Part shown: in pieces, positions 38,768 to 48,000 of the stretch
How positions within the stretch are numbered: the first letter of the stretch is position 1
Layout: each line of letters starts with the position of its first letter
Assembly: GCA_003577165.1 (NCBI GenBank)
Contig: QEUM01000002.1
Coordinates: 62,001-126,000, forward strand
Source of the DNA: Armatimonadota bacterium
GTDB taxonomy: Bacteria > Armatimonadota > Fimbriimonadia > Fimbriimonadales > ATM1
DNA: 64,000 bases
Direction of reading: 5' to 3'
Made by a program: the position numbers and the translations under genes
The notes under the pieces: model-generated
Databases searched by the model: none
What the model was told of the DNA's origin: nothing
What the model saw: only the letters and a program-made list of their open reading frames with translations

Positions 38768-40783
38768 ATGAGTCGCCGGTCCCTCGTTCCAGAGGATCTT
38801 CTTCGAATCGTCGTCCCAAGTACCGCTTCGATGCTGCCAGACGGCCTCGGGGCCGTCGTTGCGACTCGCTCGGTCGGGGAAAAGTACAAGTATCACTCGC
38901 ATCTCTGGATGTTCTCCGCGGACGGCACGCGCCAGTTGACAGTCGGGGATGTGGCAGACAGCCAACCCCGCGTCCGGCCGACGGGCGACGGTGTGGCTTT
39001 CGTATCGAATCGCGCCAAACCCGGTAAGCAGATCTTTTGGCTCCCGTTCGACGGCGGGGAGCCGAGGCCGATTACCAGCCTGCCGGAAGGCGAGATCGGC
39101 GAGTTCCGCTGGTCTCCCCTCGGAAACGAGATCGCTTTCCTCTTTCGCAAGACGCTGGATGAGCGGACAGAAGACGCGAAGAAGAAAAGGGAGGAGTCCG
39201 GCGAGAGTGCGCCGCCATGGATTGTTGAAGATCTGACGTGGCGCTATGACGGCGACGGAATCTTCGGCGCGGCTCGCTACCAAGTTTGGGTAGCGGATTT
39301 CGAAACGGGCGTGGCGCGCCCCGTTTTCTGTGAAGCGAAGAAGGGTGAATGCCAATTCGCGTGGTCGCCCGATGGCAAACAGCTCGCGATCGCATTTAAC
39401 CCAAAGGAAAGGCCGACGATGGAACCGTTCGGCGAGACGATCGTGCGGGTCGAATTGGAGTCTGGCCGAGTCGTTCGAACGGACTCTCTGCCGGTTGTCA
39501 ACTTCAGCAAGTTGGCGTGGTCGCCGAACGGCGAGTGGATTGCCACGCTTTACGAAGACCGCGAAACAGACCGATTCGGTTACAAGAACAACTGCCTCGC
39601 CCTCGTGGGAGCGCGTGATTTCGAATTCCGAAGCATCACAGGGAAGCTCGACATTGATTTTGCATGCTCGATGCTGAGCGATCTAAGAGAGTCGGGCGCC
39701 TCCCCGGAACTGTTCTGGACTTCCGACTCCAGCCAGATTCTGCTGTCGGTCGCCCGGAGAGGCGGCAGCCATTTGGCGAGACTCGATCTGCGAGCCAGCG
39801 GATTCGGGCCGGCCGAACCCGAGTTCCTGACCGAAGGGATGGAGGAGTTCACTCTTTGCACGTGCAGCAGCGATGGCCGGATCGCCGTTTGCGCTGTCTC
39901 CCGGCCCGACGGCCTTCCCGAGTTTCGCCTTGTCGAGGTTCTCGATTCCGGGGTTCGGCCCGCAGCGGAGACAGGTTTCAACGACGCATTCGCATCCGAG
40001 ATCGAGGTTCTTCCACTTGACGAGCACTGGGTCGAGTCCGAACCGGGCGTCCAGGTTCACACTTGGGTCATTCGCCCGAAATTCGCCGAAGGAGAGAGGA
40101 GGCCCTGCGTCTTGGAAGTCCACGGCGGACCTCACGGAATGTACACACGCGCGTTCTTCTTTGAGATGCAGTTGCTGGCTGCGAACGGATACGTCGTCGT
40201 CTTCAGCAACCCGCGCGGGAGCACAGGCTACGACGAGTCGTTCGCGCGCTGCATTGACGGAGACTGGGGCGTGAAAGACTGGCGCGATGTGCAGGCCATT
40301 GCGGACTTCGCGAGCACGCTCGATTTCGTGGATGCCGAGAGACTTGCGATCATGGGCGGAAGTTACGGCGGATACATGGTCAACTGGGCGATCTCTCACA
40401 CGAACCGCTACAAGTGTGCAATCACGGATCGATGCGTCTCGAATCTTCTGAGCAAGAGCGGGAACAGCGATTACACGTTCGTTCCCAACGGCGTGTGGCC
40501 GGGAGCGGCGTACGGCGACTACGAGATCCTATGGGACAGAAGTCCGGTGAAACACTTTGCGAACGTGGAAACTCCGACGATGGTCATCCACAGCGAAGGC
40601 GATCTTCGCTGCAACGTCGAACAGGGAGAGCAGGTCTTCGCGTTCCTTCAGATGCGCGGCATTCCGTCGCGGTTTGTCCGATATCCTTCGAATACGAGCC
40701 ACGGGATGAGCCGCGCTGGGCCGCCGGACTTGCGCATCGACCGCCTCCGGCGCATCCTATCCTGGTATTCCGAACGGCTTTGA
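38768..40783 (+). CDS. S9 family (acylaminoacyl-peptidase/DPP-like) serine peptidase
   Basis: A 671-aa prolyl-oligopeptidase-family peptidase. Residues about 1-400 form the WD40-like propeller that limits substrate size (DSQPRVRPTGDGVAFVSNR, FAWSPDGKQLAIAF). Residues about 400-671 are the alpha/beta-hydrolase domain with S532 (GGSYGGYM), D612 (SEGDLRCN) and H645 (SHGMS). There is no signal peptide, so it acts in the cytoplasm on oligopeptides. It is divergent from the exported LolA-like gene across a gap with a small hairpin (38696-38710). Confidence 0.92.
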   Translation: MSRRSLVPEDLLRIVVPSTASMLPDGLGAVVATRSVGEKYKYHSHLWMFSADGTRQLTVGDVADSQPRVRPTGDGVAFVSNRAKPGKQIFWLPFDGGEPRPITSLPEGEIGEFRWSPLGNEIAFLFRKTLDERTEDAKKKREESGESAPPWIVEDLTWRYDGDGIFGAARYQVWVADFETGVARPVFCEAKKGECQFAWSPDGKQLAIAFNPKERPTMEPFGETIVRVELESGRVVRTDSLPVVNFSKLAWSPNGEWIATLYEDRETDRFGYKNNCLALVGARDFEFRSITGKLDIDFACSMLSDLRESGASPELFWTSDSSQILLSVARRGGSHLARLDLRASGFGPAEPEFLTEGMEEFTLCTCSSDGRIAVCAVSRPDGLPEFRLVEVLDSGVRPAAETGFNDAFASEIEVLPLDEHWVESEPGVQVHTWVIRPKFAEGERRPCVLEVHGGPHGMYTRAFFFEMQLLAANGYVVVFSNPRGSTGYDESFARCIDGDWGVKDWRDVQAIADFASTLDFVDAERLAIMGGSYGGYMVNWAISHTNRYKCAITDRCVSNLLSKSGNSDYTFVPNGVWPGAAYGDYEILWDRSPVKHFANVETPTMVIHSEGDLRCNVEQGEQVFAFLQMRGIPSRFVRYPSNTSHGMSRAGPPDLRIDRLRRILSWYSERL

Positions 40784-40840
40784 GGGTGGGGGCTGCTGTC
40801 ATCGTCGGTATACTCCGAACCTCTTAACCGGGAATCTCTG

Positions 40841-42142
40841 ATGCGCATTTCTGTCTTTGGCATGGGCTACGTCGGAGCCACGACCAGCGCGTGCCTCGCA
40901 AAGGAAGGGCATTCGATCATCGGAGTGGACCCCGACGAGAACAAGCGCTCCCAAATATCCGCAGGCCAGAGTCCAATCGTCGAAGAGGGCCTCGACGATC
41001 TCATTGCGGACGGAGTTCGCCAGGGCAGGATCGTCATGACGGACGATTACACTCAGGCGGTCGCCGAAACCGAGATGTCGCTCATCTGCGTGGGCACACC
41101 GTCCCGCCGAAACGGCAGCCTGAGGACGGACTTCCTGGAGAAGGTCGCGCGCGAAATCGGCGAGGCGATCCGCAAGAAGGGAAGTCGGCACAGCGTCGTC
41201 GTCCGGTCAACGGTTTTGCCCGGGACGACGGAAGGCCTCGTGAGGCCGATCCTCGAAGAAGCGACGGGAGGTGTGCCGTTCGGCCTGAGCATGAACCCCG
41301 AATTCCTCCGAGAGGGCGTCTCCATCTACGATTTCTACAATCCGCCGTTCACTGTGATAGGGACCGATTCCAAAGACGAGTTCGAGCGGGTGAAGTTGGT
41401 TTACGAGGGACTGCCGGGCGAGATGATTCACTGCGCCGTGCCGACAGCGGAAGCCATGAAGTACGGCTGCAACATCTTTCATGCGATCAAGATCACGTTT
41501 GCGAACGAGATGGGCATGCTTTGTAAAAGGCTCGGAGTGGACTCCGGAGAGGTCATGGACATCCTTTGCAGGGATACGAAGTTGAACATCTCCGCTCGCT
41601 ATATGAAGCCGGGCTTTGCATTCGGCGGAAGCTGTTTGCCGAAGGATCTGAGGGGCTACACCTACAAAGCGCGAGAGATGGACGTGCCGCTCCCGATGTT
41701 TGAGGGGATATTGGCGAGCAATCGCACGCAGATCGAGAGAGTCGCCGACCGCGTGTTGGAAACGAAACAGAAGAAAGTGGGCATGCTTGGAATTGCCTTC
41801 AAGGAGGGCACGGACGACCTTCGTGAGAGCCCGCTTGTCACTCTCGCTGAGATCCTCATCGGGAAGGGAATCGACATGAGGGTCTTCGATCCAAACGTCC
41901 ACTACGCTTCTCTCTACGGATCGAATAAGGAGTTCATCGATCGTGAACTTCCGCACCTCAAGAAGATCCTCGTCGGTGGTGAGGAAGTTCTGCAGCATGC
42001 GAACCTCATCATCGCAGGCCACAAAGCAGCGCCGTATGAGGGGCTGATTCCCCTATTGGAGGAGAGGCATCAAGTTCTCGACCTGACGGGGCTTCTCCGT
42101 GACGTTCCCACGCGAGCATCGGTCGACGGACTGTATTGGTGA
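40841..42142 (+). CDS. UDP-glucose/GDP-mannose-type 6-dehydrogenase
   Basis: A 433-aa nucleotide-sugar dehydrogenase that oxidises the sugar 6-hydroxyl to a uronic acid in two NAD-dependent steps. The Rossmann motif is VFGMGYVGATTSACLAKEGH, the catalytic cysteine is C265 (GGSCLPKDL), and GIAFKEGTDDLRESP lies in the C-terminal NAD half. Length and details recall GDP-mannose dehydrogenase (AlgD) as much as UDP-glucose dehydrogenase; the substrate is not settled by sequence. The next gene, a glycosyltransferase, overlaps it by 4 nt, pointing to an exopolysaccharide or glycan pathway. Confidence 0.9.
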   Translation: MRISVFGMGYVGATTSACLAKEGHSIIGVDPDENKRSQISAGQSPIVEEGLDDLIADGVRQGRIVMTDDYTQAVAETEMSLICVGTPSRRNGSLRTDFLEKVAREIGEAIRKKGSRHSVVVRSTVLPGTTEGLVRPILEEATGGVPFGLSMNPEFLREGVSIYDFYNPPFTVIGTDSKDEFERVKLVYEGLPGEMIHCAVPTAEAMKYGCNIFHAIKITFANEMGMLCKRLGVDSGEVMDILCRDTKLNISARYMKPGFAFGGSCLPKDLRGYTYKAREMDVPLPMFEGILASNRTQIERVADRVLETKQKKVGMLGIAFKEGTDDLRESPLVTLAEILIGKGIDMRVFDPNVHYASLYGSNKEFIDRELPHLKKILVGGEEVLQHANLIIAGHKAAPYEGLIPLLEERHQVLDLTGLLRDVPTRASVDGLYW

Positions 42143-43335
42143 GCAAGGGCCACATACTCATCCTGGTCGAGAACCTTCCCGTGCCGTTCGATCGGCGCGT
42201 TTGGATGGAGTCGCTCGCCTTGACGGAGGCGGGATACAAAGTGAGCGTCATCTCGCCCTGTCCGCCGACCGAAAGCGAAGAGCCGGACAAAGTCATCGAA
42301 GGCATCTCGGTGTATCGGTATCCAATGCCCGCGCCGACGAAGAGCAAACTGAGTTTTTTACGGGAGTTCTACTACTGTTATCGTCAAACCCAAAAGCTCG
42401 TCGAGCACGTTTGGAAGATCGATCCGTTCGATGTCATTCACACCTGCAACCCGCCGGACACGTTCTGGAAGATTGCTCGGGCGTACAAGAAGCGTAGAGT
42501 GAAGTTCGTGTTCGACCACCACGATCTCTGCCCAGAATTGTACGAATCGAAGTTCCAGCGCAAAGACTTCTTTTACAAGGCGCTGCTGTGGTTCGAAAGG
42601 AAGCAGTTCGAAACGGCCGACGCGGTGATCGCGACGAACGAGAGTTACAAGGAGGTTGCGATCCAGCGTGGAGGAAAACGACCGGACCAGGTCACCGTCG
42701 TGCGAAGCGGGCCGATGCTCGCTCGCTTCGAGCGGGTTCCGCCGGACGACATGTTGAAGCGCGGGAAGAAGCATCTCTGCGTCTACTTAGGGGTGATGGG
42801 GCCGCAGGATGGAGTCGATTACGCGCTGCGCGCCGTCAAGGCCGCGCGAGACCACGGTCTCGAGGACGCGCACTTCGCGTTCATCGGATCGGGCGACAGT
42901 TATGACGACCTTCTCGCCCTGAGGAGCGAACTCGGAGTCGAGGACATCACGGAGTTCACGGGCAGGATTTCCGACGCCGATCTGAAGCGCTACTTGTGTA
43001 CCGCTTCGCTCGGCATCGCCCCCGACCCCAAGAATCCGCTGAACGATGTCAGCACGATGAACAAGATCATCGAATACATGGCGATGAGCCTTCCGATCGT
43101 GAGTTTCGATCTGAAGGAATCGCGATACAGCGCAGGGGATGCAGCCGTGTATATTGAAAACGACGACCCCGATGCGATGGGCCGCGCAATTATCGAACTG
43201 CTGAACGACCCTGCGCAACGAGAGAAGATGGGGATGATCGGCCGGGAGAGAGTCGAATCGTCCTTAGCCTGGGATTACTCTCGCCAAGTTCTCATCGAGT
43301 TCTACGATCGCCTCCTCGGTCATCGAACGGCATAG
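42139..43335 (+). CDS. GT4-type glycosyltransferase
   Basis: A 399-aa GT-B glycosyltransferase. The N-terminal half opens with ILILVENLPVPFDRRVWMESLALTEAGYKV and the C-terminal half has YLGVMGPQDGVDYALRA, FTGRISDADLKRYL and a donor-binding Glu segment (MNKIIEYMAMSLPIVSF) typical of group 4 transferases. GTG 42139 overlaps the dehydrogenase stop (GTGA), so the two are translationally coupled and probably act in the same uronate-containing glycan pathway. A TTG three bases upstream is an alternative start. The acceptor is unknown. Confidence 0.92.
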   Translation: MSKGHILILVENLPVPFDRRVWMESLALTEAGYKVSVISPCPPTESEEPDKVIEGISVYRYPMPAPTKSKLSFLREFYYCYRQTQKLVEHVWKIDPFDVIHTCNPPDTFWKIARAYKKRRVKFVFDHHDLCPELYESKFQRKDFFYKALLWFERKQFETADAVIATNESYKEVAIQRGGKRPDQVTVVRSGPMLARFERVPPDDMLKRGKKHLCVYLGVMGPQDGVDYALRAVKAARDHGLEDAHFAFIGSGDSYDDLLALRSELGVEDITEFTGRISDADLKRYLCTASLGIAPDPKNPLNDVSTMNKIIEYMAMSLPIVSFDLKESRYSAGDAAVYIENDDPDAMGRAIIELLNDPAQREKMGMIGRERVESSLAWDYSRQVLIEFYDRLLGHRTA

Positions 43336-43349
43336 GGTAGAAACCGTCC

Positions 43350-45008
43350 ATGCCGGACTATGCGCTCGGCCTGGATTTCGGGACGAACTCTGCCCGCGCA
43401 GTCGTCGTCCGCCTCGACACCGGCGATCAGATCGCCGTCGACGTCTTCGCCTACCCGTCGGGAGACGATGGCATCATCGAATCGAGTCGCGATCCCGATC
43501 TTGCTCGCCAGGAACCTGCCGACTACATCACGGCGTGCAAAAGCCTCCTCTCGTCCGCTATGCAGAAGGCGCAAGGCGCAGATCCGCAGTTCGATGCCGG
43601 AAGGGTCGTCGGAATCGGAGTGGATTTCACGGCGAGCACGCCGATGCCGGTGGACGTCAATGGTGAACCCCTGGCGTTCCGGGAAGCCTTCGCGGATGTT
43701 CTCGGGGCGAAGGCGTGGCTATGGAAGGACCATACCTCCCATGAGGAAGCGAAAGAGATCACGCTGCTTGCGGAGAAGGAGCATCCGGAATACCTAGCGA
43801 AGTGCGGCGGGCAGTATTCGAGTGAGTGGTTCTGGTCCAAGGCGCTGCGATGCGCTCGAACCGCACCTGATGTGATCGCGGCCGCGCACACTTGGATCGA
43901 AGCCTGCGACTGGGTGACTGGCGTTCTGACAGGCAGCGCGTCGAATCCATTGCGTGGCATTTGCGCGGCCGGACATAAGGCGATGGCGAACCCTGGGTGG
44001 GGGGGATATCCGGATGCGCCCTTCCTTGCGAAACTTCATCCGGAACTTGCCCGAATCCGTGCCTCCCTTCCAGAGGAACTGCATCCGGTGGGCGTGTGTG
44101 CGGGCTATCTCGCATCGAGCTTCGCGGCTCCCGCCGGACTTGGCGAGCGCGTGGCAGTCAGCGTGGGCGCCATCGACGCGCATCTTGGGGCAGTGGGCGC
44201 AGGGATTCGACAGGGGAGGCTCGTCAAGATCATGGGGACGAGCACCTGCGACATGGCCGTCTGGCCTCTTGAGCAGACCTTGCAGGACATACCCGGGATC
44301 AGCGGTGTCGTTCCCGAATCGATTCTTCCCGGAATGTACGGGCTTGAGGCGGGTCAGAGCGCGGTCGGTGATCTGTTCAATTGGTTTGTCGGCCCGATGA
44401 ACGGAGGGACTCACGAGTCGCTCACGTCGGCCGCTTCCAAACTGCTTCCCGGAGAGAGTGGCCTGATCGCGCTCGACTGGAACAACGGCAATCGCTGCCC
44501 CTATGGGGATTCCAGATTGCGCGGTGTGCTGATCGGCCAGTCGCTGCGAACGAAGCCGCACGAAATCTATCGGGCCCTCGTCGAAGCCACCGCGTTCGGG
44601 GCAAGGCAGATCATCGAGATTTATGAGAAACATGGAGTTCGCGTCGAGGAGGTCGTTTGCACGGGCGGGATCGCGGAGCGCAACGAGTGGCTCCTTCAGG
44701 TGTATGCCGACATCTGCGGACGGCCCATCCGCGTGAGCGCAGTTCCGCACGGCTCGGCGCACGGTGCGGCGATCTGCGGAGCGGTCGCAGGCGGAGCGTT
44801 CTCGTCGTTCTCCGAGGCGCAGAGCCGTTTGTGTCCCGAACCGGAAGAAAGTTACGAGCCAGACTCGAACGCAGTACAAACCTACGATCGGCTATATCGG
44901 CTGTACTTAGATCTCGGCACGGCGTTCTCCGGTCGCACGAGCGGCGCCGATGTGGGAGGCGTGATCAAGGAACTTCTCGCCATCAGGGAGGATGCGCTTT
45001 CTAGTTAG
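43350..45008 (+). CDS. araB: Ribulokinase
   Basis: A 552-aa FGGY-family kinase that phosphorylates L-ribulose in arabinose degradation. Family features are YALGLDFGTNSARAVVV, GIGVDFTASTPMPVD, LWKDHTSHEEAKEI, the GTSTCDMAVWP loop, EAGQSAVGDLFNWFV and the C-terminal ATP site CTGGIAERNEWLLQVYADI. Isomerase and epimerase genes are not adjacent, and the gene follows a glycosyltransferase by 14 bp. It is convergent with the large permease fusion, overlapping stops by 4 nt. Confidence 0.92.
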   Translation: MPDYALGLDFGTNSARAVVVRLDTGDQIAVDVFAYPSGDDGIIESSRDPDLARQEPADYITACKSLLSSAMQKAQGADPQFDAGRVVGIGVDFTASTPMPVDVNGEPLAFREAFADVLGAKAWLWKDHTSHEEAKEITLLAEKEHPEYLAKCGGQYSSEWFWSKALRCARTAPDVIAAAHTWIEACDWVTGVLTGSASNPLRGICAAGHKAMANPGWGGYPDAPFLAKLHPELARIRASLPEELHPVGVCAGYLASSFAAPAGLGERVAVSVGAIDAHLGAVGAGIRQGRLVKIMGTSTCDMAVWPLEQTLQDIPGISGVVPESILPGMYGLEAGQSAVGDLFNWFVGPMNGGTHESLTSAASKLLPGESGLIALDWNNGNRCPYGDSRLRGVLIGQSLRTKPHEIYRALVEATAFGARQIIEIYEKHGVRVEEVVCTGGIAERNEWLLQVYADICGRPIRVSAVPHGSAHGAAICGAVAGGAFSSFSEAQSRLCPEPEESYEPDSNAVQTYDRLYRLYLDLGTAFSGRTSGADVGGVIKELLAIREDALSS

Positions 45009-48000
45009 GCGGGCTGAGGGGTGATGTAAATGGCCTTCTCGTGCGGCGTGAGGGTTCTCCAGAACAAGAACTGTCGGCGCAGCGCGCCGAAGAAGCGATG
45101 GTTGAGGGATTGCCATTGCTCCGGATCTCCGCTCACTCGTGAGATGTGAAGTCGAATTTGCCAGACGGACTCGATTTCTGCGGGCTGGAACTCGATTCGA
45201 AGCGTCTGCTGAATGCCCAGATCATAAGGGGCTAACCAGAGGCGCGACGACACAGAGATTCTCTCGTGATCCTCCTCGAGCGTGGTGGACTCCGAGACGA
45301 ATTCGCCGATGCTGTATTGCTCGCAGCTCCGCAACCACTCCGCATAGAATCGCGCCAAGCCCCGCGCATGTCCGGTTGAAACCGTGAACGGCAATTCGAC
45401 AGCCCACTGATCTCCCTCCGGCGGCTCCATCTCCCACAAGTCGCTCTTCGCGGGGTTCGCAACTCGTGCGGCGATGCGCGCCGGATAAAGAGTCGAAAGC
45501 AGCACGATGCCGACGACGAGCAGCGTCGCGAAGACTGCAGACGCGCTGCTGTAATTCAGGGTCAGTCCGGGGAACAGACCGAACTCCGCGATCGCCACGG
45601 CCGCGACCTGGGCCGCAAGATAGCCGACGAAGGAACCGAGGACAGCGTAGACCAGCGACTCGACGAAGAAGAGCGCGGCGATGTGGGATGGCGCCAAACC
45701 GACGGCGCTAAAGATCGAAATCTCACGCTTCCTCTCCATCACGCTGGCGATCATGGTGTTGAGAACGATGATCGCGGCGATCAGCACGGGGATCACGACA
45801 AGTTCCAAGCCGCGAGTCTGGCTTCCAGCGACCGTGCTGAACCGGCGCGTCTCGGGCCCGCTCGGTCCGAGCACCGCTCCATAGAGGTTCAGCCCGGTTC
45901 GAGGCATGAAGTCGGCGAGAACTTCGGACGTTCTCTCCATGCTGCCTGTCGAAACGGCGATGGAAAAGGTCTCGGCGCCCAGCGCGAGGGCAGTGCGGGC
46001 GGGGACGAAGAACACTCCGGAAGCATCCAAACGCACGAACTTGCGAAATGCCCGGTCTCCCCCCCCGGACTGACGCTGCTGCTGACGGGATTGCGCGAAG
46101 TTCGCAGGCAAGATACTCTCGTCGTCCAGATCTCGAATGCCGCGTAGTTTGGCGTCCTCGAGGATGCCGATAAGCTTGAACTCCTGACCGCCGTACTCGA
46201 CGGTCTCCTTACCGACGTCCCGCGGGCCGAGACCGAGGCGGTTCGCGACCGACCTCGGTAGAATCATCGTAAAGCGATCTTCACCGGTGAACCACTTGCC
46301 TCCGGCCGCCATCGCCTCATGAATCCGCGTAAGTTTCGCCTCGTCGGGATCGAGTCCAAACATGCACGCAACTTCTGTGGACGAAGTTCGGCTCGTCAGG
46401 GTCAGCACGCTCTGGGTTCCGATCTCCGCGCCGAAGAACCATGCTCGCCGCGAAATCGGCGTAGCCGCGGGGAACTCGCTGCGGAGACTCGAGAAGGCGC
46501 TCTCGTCGAGTACGAAGAAGTCCGGATAGCGAAAGAGAACGCCGGCGTAGCGAGGAGTGCCAGGAGCGGGAACGTCGTTGAACCTTAGCGCGGGCACAAC
46601 GCTGGTGAAACTGAGCACGATAAAGGTCACGAGGCAGAGCGTGATACTCGTCAAGAGCGTCCGCGCCTTGCGACGCCTCATGTTGCTCAGCCCGATGTTG
46701 AGCGCTGTGAGCGCGATACCGACTCTGCCGATCCTTTTGTCCGCCTGTCCGACCGCCTGCTGCTCAAGTTGGGAGATGCTGCTCTCGAACTTGCCCGAAA
46801 TGAACGCGATCACGATCAGGCTCAGCGCACCCATCGTGAACGCGACAAAAATCATGAAGGTGTTGCCAGTCAGGTCGAACGCAGGATGGAGGAGGCGCAA
46901 GAGGATGAAAACCAGAATGAAGATCGCGCCAGAACGGAGCATCTGCTTCGTGAGTTCCTTGCTCGCGAACAGCAGGCGTTCGGCAAAGTACGCGAAGGGA
47001 AGCAACAAGAATAGATAGAAGATCAGCCCGTTCAGCACGTCGCGGGTCGTCGCCAAGAGAAGCGGATGTGCGCGGAGCGCGTACGCCCACGCCGCTCGTG
47101 CATGAGAGATAGACTCGCGATGTTGAAGAGCCTGATGCGCTTTCTCCGCGGCGATGACTTCCTTTTCCGCCCGCTCGGTCAGATCTGAAATGCTGGGATT
47201 GATGATTCGGTGCTCTGCCAGCCGCTTCATCCGCCAACGGTTGATCGCCAGCAGGTCGCGTGCGCAAGAAAGGGCGGGATTCGTCGTGGGCAACGACTCA
47301 CGCCCTTTCGTCGCGATGTAACCCTCTCCATCCGGGTGCTGAGGCGTTGCGCCGGTTAGGACGAGGCGCGCTTCTCCCGGCACGATGAATCCAAGCACCT
47401 TGTATCGGGTGCCTGCCTGCAAGTAGAGAACCGCAGAGTCATCTACGTTTCCGGTCGAGAAAATCGCCTCCCAGGGGAGCACAAACGAGTACTCTCGCGG
47501 CGTGCCGTTGTTGCGCGCATCGAGAACCTGCAACTCCTGATACATCCTGTACAGATGGGGATCGGAGAGGCCATGCAGGTCTATCTGTACGGCTTCGAAG
47601 ACGACCAGCGTCGCCTCTCGATAACTCGTGCTCAGTGTGAAGTACGACGAGAAGTCGCCCACTTCTTCTCTCTTGAAGTCGAGCGCATGGGTGATCGAAC
47701 CGTTCTTGTCCAGAGTGAAAGCCCAGATGGGCGTCGGGAAGCGGCGACTCTCCAAGTGCGCCGTCAGCGGAACGCATCCATAGAGCACATACCTCGCATC
47801 TGGCGCGTCCGCCCGAGCGACCGCCTGTCCGCGAACGCCCATGTACGCCTTTTCCGTGTTGGGCTTCACAACGAGAGAGCCGACCATTGAGACATCAGGC
47901 AAAAACCCGTGCCGAGGGTCGTACTTCAGCACTCGTCCGGAGATCGTCGCGAATCCCGCGATGAGGGCCATGCGCTTAAAGGAGCTTCCCCCCCCGAACG

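Noticed and set aside
43794-44879. 361-codon open frame antisense to ribulokinase
   Set aside because: Composition is that of a shadow frame and araB is certain.
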